NCBI GenBank assembly: GCA_001897035.1
Contig: MKRS01000476.1
Location: 1-7,768, forward strand
Direction of reading: 5' to 3'
DNA from: Bacteroidales bacterium 45-6
GTDB taxonomy: Bacteria > Bacteroidota > Bacteroidia > Bacteroidales > Dysgonomonadaceae
Length of the DNA: 7,768 nucleotides
Below the pieces are notes generated by a model that had not been told where the DNA came from, made no database searches, and saw nothing but the letters and a program-made list of their open reading frames with translations. Positions 1-6,382 of the stretch are shown here, piece after piece. How positions within the stretch are numbered: position 1 is the first letter of the stretch; every line of letters begins with the position of its first letter. The position numbers were made by a program, and so were the translations under genes.

Positions 1-1539
1 GGGCAAGAACTGGACTCTGTCGAATCTAATCTGGAGAAATTAAATATGGGCAACGGAGGCATAGATGTGAATACGGCGGGTGAAATGTACATGTCCGACA
101 GCCGCCAATATATGACTCAGGGAAAAGAACTGGATACCCAGATCCGATTGGTAAACTTCATGAAACATTATCTGAGCGATCCGAACCAAATCAGCAACCT
201 GATCCCAAACAACACGGGCTTGGTTGACGCCAACATAGAGGGGCAAATCAACCAATACAATGCCGCCTTGCTGAAACGCGACCGCCTCCTCGAAAACAGC
301 GGCGAGAACAACCCCATCGTGCAAGAGACGAACAAATCCTTGCGGTCTCTGAAGCAAAATATTATCACCGCTGTCAACAATACGATCACAGGACTGTCGA
401 TCAAGAAAAAGGATGCTATCCAAGAAGCTTCCAAGGCGCAAGGACAGGCAAGGCAGATTCCCGCTAAACGGCGGGACGTGCTGTCGGTAGAAAGGCAGCA
501 AAAGGTTAAAGAAGACCTATATGTCTTCTTGCTCAACAAGAGAGAGGAAAACGCCCTTAACCAATCCATGGTGGATGATAACGCCCAGATAATAGATCCC
601 GCAAGAGGCGGCTTTTCGCCGATCTACCCCAACAAGCTCAAAAAATTGCTGTTAGGGTCGGCCTGCGGGCTTATTCTTCCCTCAGCCATTCTGCTACTCA
701 TGCTGATGCTTGACACGAGCGTGAGAACCCGGAAAGAAATTGAAGATGTAGTTAGTGTCCCGTTTCTCGCAGAAATCCCATTTTCGAGAAGAGCCGGAGC
801 AAATCAGGGAAGCATAATGGTGCAGCAGCAAGGCGTTGATCAGCTCTCCGAGGCTTTCCGTATCCTGCGGACAAATTTGAGCTTTATGGATGCCGGCGGA
901 GGACAAAAGAAAGTGATCACTTTCACTTCCTTCAGTGCTGGAGCGGGAAAATCATTTACTTCGCTCAACATGGCAGCAAGTCTTATTCAACTAAAAAAGA
1001 AAGTGGTTTTGCTGGACCTCGACTTGAGGAAAGGGACTCTGAGCATGCAGCTGAGCGTCAAGAAAGAAAAAGGAGTCACTCACTATTTGTCCGACCAAAA
1101 CCTGAGCGTCAACGATGTGATTGTCCAAGATATGCCTGCAAAGGGTATCGACCTGATACCAATCGGCGTAATTGCTCCTAATCCCGTGGAATTGTTGTTA
1201 AGCAACAGACTGGATCAATTGGTCGATGAACTCAAGAAAAGGTACGACTATGTCATAGTTGACAACGTGCCATTGGGCGTTGTGGCCGACTCCTCAATCA
1301 TCAACCGCATCACGGATGTGACGATATTTGTTGTTCGTTCAGGGAAACTGGATCGCCGCCAGCTCCCGGAAATCGAACGTTTGTATCAAGAACGCCGATT
1401 GAACAACATGTCCCTATTGTTTAACGGTGTCCAGAAAAGTGCCTTTAGCTATGGTTATGGCTATGGCTATGGCGGCTATGGTTACGGCTATGGTTACGGT
1501 AACCAGAAAAAAACTAAATGGAAATTTTGGAAAAAATGA
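1..1539 (+). CDS. wzc: Wzc-type polysaccharide co-polymerase and tyrosine autokinase (5' partial)
   Basis: This inner-membrane protein should control capsule/exopolysaccharide chain length and export through cycles of tyrosine autophosphorylation. The frame is open from base 1 with no stop, so the ATG at 46 is internal. 512 codons are visible, and the family length (about 700-800) suggests a few hundred residues are missing. Numbering visible codons from 1, residues 1-200 are polar and helical, like the periplasmic Wzz/GNVR region, ending in the KREENALNQ...DNAQIIDPA stretch typical of that domain. A proline-containing linker and a transmembrane segment (about 215-237) follow. The cytoplasmic BY-kinase domain has Walker A SAGAGKS (312-318, Lys317), Walker A' VVLLDLDLRK with Asp339 and Asp341, and a Walker B-like VIVDNVP around Asp421, where D(S/T)PP is usual. 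The C-terminus is a Tyr-Gly tail and a basic end (KKTKWKFWKK). Family assignment is firm; the polysaccharide is unknown. Confidence 0.93.
   Translation, partial: GQELDSVESNLEKLNMGNGGIDVNTAGEMYMSDSRQYMTQGKELDTQIRLVNFMKHYLSDPNQISNLIPNNTGLVDANIEGQINQYNAALLKRDRLLENSGENNPIVQETNKSLRSLKQNIITAVNNTITGLSIKKKDAIQEASKAQGQARQIPAKRRDVLSVERQQKVKEDLYVFLLNKREENALNQSMVDDNAQIIDPARGGFSPIYPNKLKKLLLGSACGLILPSAILLLMLMLDTSVRTRKEIEDVVSVPFLAEIPFSRRAGANQGSIMVQQQGVDQLSEAFRILRTNLSFMDAGGGQKKVITFTSFSAGAGKSFTSLNMAASLIQLKKKVVLLDLDLRKGTLSMQLSVKKEKGVTHYLSDQNLSVNDVIVQDMPAKGIDLIPIGVIAPNPVELLLSNRLDQLVDELKKRYDYVIVDNVPLGVVADSSIINRITDVTIFVVRSGKLDRRQLPEIERLYQERRLNNMSLLFNGVQKSAFSYGYGYGYGGYGYGYGYGNQKKTKWKFWKK
1450..1500 (+). repeat. 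Six-base tandem repeat encoding the (Tyr-Gly)n tail
   Basis: Seventeen codons alternate TAT/TAC with GGT/GGC, giving four Tyr-Gly pairs, one extra Gly and four more Tyr-Gly pairs: eight tyrosines and nine glycines. It sits where BY-kinases carry their autophosphorylated tyrosine cluster, so these are the likely phosphoacceptors (inference). The period is six bases, so gain or loss of a unit would keep the frame and change only the tyrosine number. Third positions vary between T and C, so the array is not perfectly uniform. Confidence 0.9.
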
Positions 1540-1764
1540 TCTTATTATTGAAAGAAAGGAGGGGAGGACAGGAAAGGAAATATTGTTAATAACTTACTTT
1601 ATAATTATTTAACATTGTTGTTCGCTTTTCAAAAATCCTTATATTATAAGCGTTATTGAAAAAAGAGCAAGTTATTGCCAAAATAAAATATAAAGCGACA
1701 TCTATAATAGAAGAAAAATATATTATACATTTGTAATAATTTAAAACTTAATACATCGACAAAA
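1540..1764 (+). other. AT-rich intergenic region between the kinase gene and the OmpA-family gene
   Basis: There is no convincing gene in this 225-base spacer. It starts with a nearly pure purine tract (1550-1580), continues with AT-rich DNA containing a short palindrome CTTATA-T-TATAAG (1638-1650), and ends with a Bacteroidetes-type -7 box close to the next start codon. I found no strong hairpin followed by a T run after the kinase stop, so readthrough into the OmpA-family gene is possible. Confidence 0.7.
1726..1733 (+). promoter_or_regulatory. Putative Bacteroidetes -7 promoter box for the OmpA-family gene
   Basis: TACATTTG matches the TAnnTTTG -7 consensus of the primary sigma factor of Bacteroidetes exactly. 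It lies 31 bases before the ATG at 1765, which would give a leader of roughly 25 nt. No TTTG-like -33 element is visible at the usual distance; the DNA there is simply A/T-rich (a TATAATAG at 1703-1710). The call therefore rests on the -7 box and its position only. Confidence 0.5.
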
Positions 1765-3000
1765 ATGAGCAAAAACTTAATCAAAGGCGCAATCTTAGGT
1801 GCTTTATTTTTAGCAGCTATTGGCGCAAAATCACAGAATGCAACTACTACTATGGTGGAAGATAGCACCAATCGGTACAAGGTGCAAACCAACAAGTTTT
1901 TTGATAATTGGTTTATTAGTGCAGGCATTGGCGGTCAAGTTTACTTGGGCAAGTTTGATGCTCAAGAGTCTTTAAGCAAGCGGATCACCCCAACTTTCAA
2001 TGGCTATTTGGGAAAATGGTTCACTCCTGGTTTGGGGTTGCGTTTTGGCTTGGACGCAAGTACTGCCAATGGGCTTTCAGCATCTTCCAGCAACTTTTAT
2101 GTGACTGATCCAAAAAGTACGGTTAAAGGGGCTGACGGTGCAACGTATTACAAGCAAAAAATCAAGTACTATCACATCAACGCTGCGGCTTTGTTCAACT
2201 TGACAAACATTTTTTGCGGATATAAAGAAAGCCGTTTCTACAACTTCATCCCTTACGTGGGTTTTGGCTGGCTTACGTCCAGGAAGGTTGATTCTCGCGA
2301 AGATGAACTTTCTGTAACGGGAGGTCTTTTGAACACATTTCGTTTAGGTAAGGCTTTGAATCTGACGTTAGACCTGAAAGGAACTCAGATCAATGGCCGT
2401 TTCGATCACGAAGGTTCATATTATGATAAGCAGGCTGCGAATCAGATTGTATCAGCTACTATTGGGCTGGTTTACAAGTTCAACAAACGAAATTGGGATC
2501 GTTGCTCTTCAAAAACTGTTACGATCAACAACGAAGATGAATTGAACGCTTTGCGTCAAAAGCTTGATGAAGCTAACCGCAACAATGATGCATTGCAGCA
2601 GCAATTAGCCAATGCAGGCAAACCAAAAATCATTGAGAAGATTATTGAGAAACCATCCGTAGGAGCAGCAGCAGCATCTCCGATGTTGGTCATTTTCCCC
2701 ATGAATAAGACGACCTTGTCCAAAGACGCTCGAGTAAACGTCGGATTCTATGCCCAAGTTATCAAGACTGGTGATCCGAAAGCCGTGTATGTGATTACAG
2801 GCTATGCCGATAAGGGAACGGGTTCAGCGCAAAGAAATGCCGAGCTGAGTAAGGCACGAGCCCAAGCGGTATATGATGCTTTGGTCGACGAGTTTGGAAT
2901 ATCCCCATCTCAATTGACAACTGAAGCTTCTGGTGGTGTAGATAATCTGTTCTACAATGACCCAGCAATGAGCCGTGCAGCCATTACCAAAATTAAATAA
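1765..3000 (+). CDS. OmpA-family outer-membrane protein with peptidoglycan-binding C-terminal domain
   Basis: The 411-residue product probably anchors the outer membrane to peptidoglycan. An N-terminal signal peptide (Lys4, Lys7, hydrophobic core about 8-21, likely cleavage near AKS/Q at 22-24) is followed by an Omp-type beta-barrel region (about 45-245) with alternating aromatic and glycine residues. A short charged coiled coil (about 256-284) and a KIIEKIIEKP linker come next. The OmpA C-terminal domain (about 305-411) has GYAD (346-349) and LSKARAQAV (361-369). Asp349 and Arg365 align with the E. coli OmpA pair Asp271/Arg286 that contacts diaminopimelate. The usual terminal NRRV-like motif is the variant SRAAI, as expected for Bacteroidales homologues. 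The start is preceded by an A-rich leader with no Shine-Dalgarno sequence, usual for this phylum. It has its own promoter-like box and terminator, so a dedicated capsule role is not implied. Confidence 0.92.
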   Translation: MSKNLIKGAILGALFLAAIGAKSQNATTTMVEDSTNRYKVQTNKFFDNWFISAGIGGQVYLGKFDAQESLSKRITPTFNGYLGKWFTPGLGLRFGLDASTANGLSASSSNFYVTDPKSTVKGADGATYYKQKIKYYHINAAALFNLTNIFCGYKESRFYNFIPYVGFGWLTSRKVDSREDELSVTGGLLNTFRLGKALNLTLDLKGTQINGRFDHEGSYYDKQAANQIVSATIGLVYKFNKRNWDRCSSKTVTINNEDELNALRQKLDEANRNNDALQQQLANAGKPKIIEKIIEKPSVGAAAASPMLVIFPMNKTTLSKDARVNVGFYAQVIKTGDPKAVYVITGYADKGTGSAQRNAELSKARAQAVYDALVDEFGISPSQLTTEASGGVDNLFYNDPAMSRAAITKIK

Positions 3001-3031
3001 TATTTCTCTATAGAATTTACCTTTATCATAA

Positions 3032-3063
3032 AGAAAGGATGCTCTTTTAGGGGCATCCTTTTT
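3032..3063 (+). terminator. Intrinsic terminator after the OmpA-family gene
   Basis: AAAGGATGC (3034-3042) pairs perfectly with GCATCCTTT (3053-3061). Inner T-G and C-G pairs and an outer G-T and A-T pair extend the stem, the loop is TTTTAG (3045-3050), and the 3' arm runs into a T-rich end. It lies about 30 bases after the stop, a normal position. It should separate the OmpA-family transcript from the glycosyltransferase unit downstream. Confidence 0.88.
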
Positions 3064-3203
3064 CTATTTCAAAGGAAAGGCTATTTGCTAAAAATTGAGA
3101 TACTGTATTGCAAAAAGTATTGCCGTTTTTTTGAAATCCAAGCAGAGGGTGAAATTTTTATTTGAATTTGTTCGTCAAAATGCGATTAAACTATAGAATA
3201 GAA

Positions 3204-3232
3204 ATTGCATTCTTGAAATTTTCATATTTTTG
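3204..3232 (+). promoter_or_regulatory. Putative Bacteroidetes promoter for the glycosyltransferase-Stealth unit
   Basis: TATTTTTG (3225-3232) matches the TAnnTTTG -7 consensus. ATTG (3204-3207), 17 bases upstream, is an acceptable -33 (TTTG-like) element. The box is 37 bases before the ATG at 3270. The rest of the spacer, from the terminator to this site, is AT-rich with no visible gene; it contains a GTATTGC direct repeat (3105-3111 and 3117-3123) of unknown meaning. Confidence 0.55.
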
Positions 3233-3269
3233 TACTTGATTACAGCCTGTTGGCAAATTTATTTCTCGA

Positions 3270-4205
3270 ATGAGTCCATTTTTTTCGATAATAATACCTT
3301 TATACAACAAAGAAAAATATATCAGAAAGACACTGAATAGCGCTTTTTCGCAGTCTTTTTCGGATTATGAGATTATTGTGGTCAATGATGGATCTGAAGA
3401 CGCTGGAGGAAACATCGTAAAGGAGGAGATGGTTGACCCGAGGATTCGCTATTATGAAACGGAAAACAGGGGGGTCTCATCTGCTCGGAACTTCGGAATA
3501 TCACTTGCTGAGGGTCGATTTATAGCCTTTTTAGACGCTGATGACTATTGGTATCCTCATTTTTTACAGGAAATTTACACATACATTTGTCGCTTTCCCG
3601 AGCAAAAGGTGTTTGCCGCTGCCATTGAGTTTGAATACAAAGGAAAGGTCACAAAGGCCGAATATTCAATTAAAAAGACGGCGGACTATGAAATGGTCAA
3701 TTACTTCGAGGCAAGTTGCAAATTCACAGCTATATTCACTTCTTCAGCCGTGTTTGAAAAGGATGTTTTCGAGGCTGTCGGAGATTTTGATACTACAGTC
3801 AAGAGAGGAGAGGATACCGATTTGTGGATACGGATAGGACTGTCTTACGAAATTCTTTTCATCTGGAGGGTCGGAGCGGTTTACTGCTACGATTCCAACA
3901 GCTTATCTCGCAATGGGAAAGATATGAGGGAGAGTGCATCCTTTTCTAAATATGCTGAGTTTGAGGGGGGAAATAAGGCTCTGAAAAAGTTCTTGGATCT
4001 CAATCGTTTTTCTCTTGCTATCCAAAGTCGGCTTAGAAATGACAAGTCTGGTTTTCTCTATTTCAGGAACAGCTTGAAAGTGAATGATCTTCCTTTTAGA
4101 AAAAGGCTTATGCTGTTTTTGCCATCCTGGCTGTTATGGATTCTTGTTTATCTCAAGAATTTATGGATGAAGGTAGGGCTTGGTAAGTCTGTTTTTGTCC
4201 CGTGA
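3270..4205 (+). CDS. Family 2 glycosyltransferase (GT-A fold), surface polysaccharide
   Basis: The 311-residue product is a GT2-type enzyme that should transfer a nucleotide-sugar residue onto a growing lipid-linked glycan at the cytoplasmic face. The N-terminus is diagnostic: FSIIIPLYNKEKYI (5-18), the nucleotide-binding EIIVVNDGS with Asp40, NRGVSSARN, and FLDADD (87-92) with the metal-binding DxD at 89-91. A GEDTDLW motif (180-186) fits the acidic catalytic-base region. Near the C-terminus a hydrophobic stretch (LMLFLPSWLLWILVYL) flanked by lysine and arginine suggests membrane association. The ATG start gives the normal position for the first beta strand, with no upstream extension needed. 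It is the first gene after a promoter-like site and is followed after 65 bases by the Stealth-family gene, so the two are probably one operon. Donor, acceptor and linkage cannot be read from the sequence. Confidence 0.9.
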   Translation: MSPFFSIIIPLYNKEKYIRKTLNSAFSQSFSDYEIIVVNDGSEDAGGNIVKEEMVDPRIRYYETENRGVSSARNFGISLAEGRFIAFLDADDYWYPHFLQEIYTYICRFPEQKVFAAAIEFEYKGKVTKAEYSIKKTADYEMVNYFEASCKFTAIFTSSAVFEKDVFEAVGDFDTTVKRGEDTDLWIRIGLSYEILFIWRVGAVYCYDSNSLSRNGKDMRESASFSKYAEFEGGNKALKKFLDLNRFSLAIQSRLRNDKSGFLYFRNSLKVNDLPFRKRLMLFLPSWLLWILVYLKNLWMKVGLGKSVFVP

Positions 4206-4270
4206 ATAAAAATGCCAGTTAGCGGGCTTTTCTCTTCTTTTCTGAATTTTCCCCTTTTTTGTTTAACTTT

Positions 4271-5284
4271 ATGGCTAAAACTATTGGAATGGAAATGCCT
4301 GACGAAATAGACATTGTGTTGCCTTGGGTTGATGGAAATGACCCGGTGTGGCGTTTGCGTTTTGACTGCTTCAGTGATTTGGAAAAAGGAGATAAAAGAA
4401 ATATTCGTTTTCGTGATTGGGGATTGTTGCAATACTGGTTTAGGGGAGTTGAGAAATTTGCTCCCTGGATACGAAAAATACATTTTATCACTTCCGGTGA
4501 GTTGCCAGAATGGATCAATTTGGAATCACCCAAGTTAAACTGGGTGAAGCATGAAGATTACATTCCCCAAGAATTTTTACCTACCTTCAGCAGCAATGTT
4601 ATTGAAATATTCATGCACCGGATAAAAGATCTTAGCGAACATTTCATATACTTTAACGATGACGTCTTTCTGACAGCTCCAACCAAGCCTGCTGATTATT
4701 TCTATAAACAATTGCCGACTGATTTTGCGATATTGGATCCGATTGTTCCCAGAGATGTTTATGGGTCGTATGTCAATGGGATCCATGTCGTGGACCGGTA
4801 TTTTTCAAAGAGAAAGGTAGTGGAGCAGCATTTCTCGAAATGGATCAACTTGAAATATGGCAAATACTTACTAAAGTCTATGCTCCTGCTTCCTTGGCGG
4901 CATTTTCCAGGCCTTTTGGTAGCTCATATTTCGCAACCTTATCGGAAGACAACATTTGAGGAAGTTTGGGATGTTGAACAGCTATTGCTTCTCGAAACGG
5001 CTAAATCAAGATTCCGGTCGCAAGCAGATGTTAATCAGTGGTTATTCAGGTTCTGGCACTTGGCAAAAGGGGATTTCTCTCCCAAAAATACATTGAAAAG
5101 GGGGCGGTATGTCAGTATGGATTCAACCACTATCGATGCTATATGTGGTTGGATTCAAGGAGGAGAATGGCAGGAAATATGCTTGAATGATGTAACTGAA
5201 GATGTTGACTTTGAGCGCTATAAGCAGATGCTTCACGAAGCATTCGAACACATATTGCCAGAAAAATCGAATTTTGAAAAATAA
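4271..5284 (+). CDS. Stealth-family capsular polysaccharide phosphotransferase (hexose-1-phosphate transferase)
   Basis: Stealth proteins move a sugar-1-phosphate from a UDP-sugar to a glycan, making phosphodiester-linked polymers; relatives include bacterial capsule polymerases and animal GNPTAB. The visible conserved regions, numbered from ATG 4271 (337 aa), are: CR1, IDIVLPWVDGNDPVW (13-27); CR2, starting NIRFRDWGLLQYWFR (44-58), through APWIRKIHFITSG, to HFIYFNDDVFL (124-134); CR3, around VYGSYVNG (163-170) and the H219-containing stretch; and CR4, CLNDV (304-308) with the closing LPEKSNFEK. The protein looks intact. An in-frame TTG at 4259 is an unlikely start. ATG 4271 is used here, but ATG 4295 (MPDEIDIV) puts CR1 at the extreme N-terminus, as in many relatives, and is equally possible. 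No promoter box is visible in the 65-base gap from the upstream glycosyltransferase, so they are probably cotranscribed. Family is firm; the transferred sugar is unknown. Confidence 0.9.
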   Translation: MAKTIGMEMPDEIDIVLPWVDGNDPVWRLRFDCFSDLEKGDKRNIRFRDWGLLQYWFRGVEKFAPWIRKIHFITSGELPEWINLESPKLNWVKHEDYIPQEFLPTFSSNVIEIFMHRIKDLSEHFIYFNDDVFLTAPTKPADYFYKQLPTDFAILDPIVPRDVYGSYVNGIHVVDRYFSKRKVVEQHFSKWINLKYGKYLLKSMLLLPWRHFPGLLVAHISQPYRKTTFEEVWDVEQLLLLETAKSRFRSQADVNQWLFRFWHLAKGDFSPKNTLKRGRYVSMDSTTIDAICGWIQGGEWQEICLNDVTEDVDFERYKQMLHEAFEHILPEKSNFEK

Positions 5285-5285
5285 T

Positions 5286-6329
5286 TCAGGAGGTCGTTTT
5301 CCTAAGCAAGCCCTTGATTCTCCGCCCAATCTGATACAAGGGATGTGCTGTCTGAAGCAACATGGAATGTTGGGTTATAAAGTTGTAGAGGCGATCTGCC
5401 GAAGTCACCTCAAAACCAATCGCGGCAAACTTGTCTTGAGCCATCTGGGCTAAATCCTTACGCTTTGCTTTGAAGGCAAGTCGCGACAAGGAGTACGACT
5501 GGTACTGAAGAAACTCCGAGGCATCGTGCAAGTTTAGGTTTAGTTCCTGTATTATATCAATGCGTAACAATAAATTGCGGTAATGGAAGTCGAACGATTT
5601 TGCTGGATTATTTGAAGCACTTATTGACTCGCCTAATCTTCTGTAAGTGACCGTTTCTTCATCGAGATAATAAAAAAAACCTTCTTGCAATAGAAAAAAG
5701 ACGAGCTGGTAGTCTTCGCAAGGATACCTTTCGTCCGTAAAAAAAGTTGGGTAGCGGTGGTAAATCTTCTCTACAATGCTTTTCCGATAACAAGCTGAAC
5801 ATGTGTAAACGAAAGGCCCTTTCATTTGGTTTATCAAAGCTTGGGTGTATTCTCTGCCTATTCGGTTTCCTTTAAAGTACGGTTTTCTGCTGTGCATATC
5901 CGGCTTCACGATGCCAGAATCTACGCGTAGCTCCCTCCAGTTGGTATGGACTAAGACCACTTCTGAATCAGCTTCAAGAACCTCCACTTGTTTTTGTAGC
6001 TTGAATGGATCAGTCCAAAAATCGTCGCCTGCGCATTCGGCTATGTATTTACCTCGACATTCAAATAATGTTTCGTAAAAATTTCTCAATAATCCTTTGT
6101 TATATTCATTGGATATTACTCGAATTTTACTTGGATATTTTGCTTGAAGGGCCAGGCACTTTTCTTTCGTCGAATCTGTTGAGCAATCTTCACCGATGAC
6201 AAGTTCGTATTCAAAATCACATCTCTGCGACAAAATACTTTCAATCGCCTGAACGATATATTCTTCTTGGTTGTATGTAATGACTAATACGGAGACGAGA
6301 GGAAGTGCTGAAGCTTTTTCCATAAGCAT
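5286..6329 (-). CDS. Family 2 glycosyltransferase, distal to cdsA
   Basis: The 347-residue product is a GT2-type enzyme. Numbered from ATG 6329, it has LVSVLVITYNQEEYI (11-25), ELVIGEDCSTDST with Glu47 and Asp48, and the metal-site region ECAGDDFWTDPFKLQKQ around Asp102/Asp103. GDD(Y/F)WTDPxKLxKQ is common in Bacteroidales surface-glycan glycosyltransferases. A later DERYPCEDYQL stretch fits the catalytic-base region. The frame extends upstream only to a TTG at 6377, five bases from the cdsA stop. ATG 6329 (or ATG 6323) gives a normal N-terminus and is preferred. It follows cdsA on the same strand with a 53-base spacer holding a stem-loop, so it may be read through from ftsH-cdsA. Its stop lies one base from that of the convergent Stealth gene. 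It may act on the same surface glycan, but substrate and pathway are not shown by the sequence. Confidence 0.88.
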   Translation of the reverse strand: MLMEKASALPLVSVLVITYNQEEYIVQAIESILSQRCDFEYELVIGEDCSTDSTKEKCLALQAKYPSKIRVISNEYNKGLLRNFYETLFECRGKYIAECAGDDFWTDPFKLQKQVEVLEADSEVVLVHTNWRELRVDSGIVKPDMHSRKPYFKGNRIGREYTQALINQMKGPFVYTCSACYRKSIVEKIYHRYPTFFTDERYPCEDYQLVFFLLQEGFFYYLDEETVTYRRLGESISASNNPAKSFDFHYRNLLLRIDIIQELNLNLHDASEFLQYQSYSLSRLAFKAKRKDLAQMAQDKFAAIGFEVTSADRLYNFITQHSMLLQTAHPLYQIGRRIKGLLRKTTS

Positions 6330-6341
6330 CTTTTTATTGGG

Positions 6342-6367
6342 CTTTTGCTTTTTTAATAACGCAAAAG
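6342..6367 (-). promoter_or_regulatory. Stem-loop in the cdsA-glycosyltransferase spacer
   Basis: CTTTTGC and GCAAAAG form a perfect 7-bp inverted repeat (arms 6342-6348 and 6361-6367) around a 12-base AT-rich loop. On the minus-strand transcript it ends 12 bases before ATG 6329. There is no T run after it in that direction, so it is not a standard terminator. It might affect translation or mRNA processing, or be a chance structure in AT-rich DNA. Confidence 0.4.
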
Positions 6368-6382
6368 ATTCCTGCAAATTGT

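Noticed and set aside
46..48. ATG at 46 as the start of the kinase gene
   Set aside because: The frame is open to base 1 and the upstream residues read as continuous helical protein. A Wzc protein needs a much longer N-terminal periplasmic region, so the true start is outside the window.
1536..1589. Small 17-codon ORF whose ATG overlaps the kinase TGA
   Set aside because: The ATGA overlap looks like translational coupling, but the peptide is tiny, basic and unlike anything recognisable. Its codons are just the purine tract.
1638..1650. Palindrome CTTATA-T-TATAAG as a terminator or operator
   Set aside because: It is all A/T except the ends, the loop is too small for a stable hairpin and no T run follows. 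Such sequences are expected by chance in this AT-rich spacer.
4214..4232. Possible terminator in the glycosyltransferase-Stealth gap (GCC/GGC followed by a T-rich run)
   Set aside because: The stem is only three base pairs with an eight-base loop, too weak to call.
4259..4261. TTG at 4259 as the start of the Stealth gene
   Set aside because: It adds only four residues before ATG 4271, and the conserved CR1 begins later still. An ATG start at 4271 or 4295 is more likely.
4148..4533. Minus-strand ORFs opposite the end of the GT2 gene and the start of the Stealth gene
   Set aside because: They overlap clearly coding sequence on the + strand, and their translations show no motif or sensible composition.
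5288..5294. Perfect AGGAGGT Shine-Dalgarno-like string on the + strand
   Set aside because: It lies inside the 3' end of the minus-strand glycosyltransferase and has no suitable start codon just downstream.
6375..6377. TTG at 6377 as the start of the minus-strand glycosyltransferase
   Set aside because: It would add 16 lysine-rich residues not needed for the GT2 fold and place the stem-loop inside the coding region. ATG 6329 gives a normal N-terminus.
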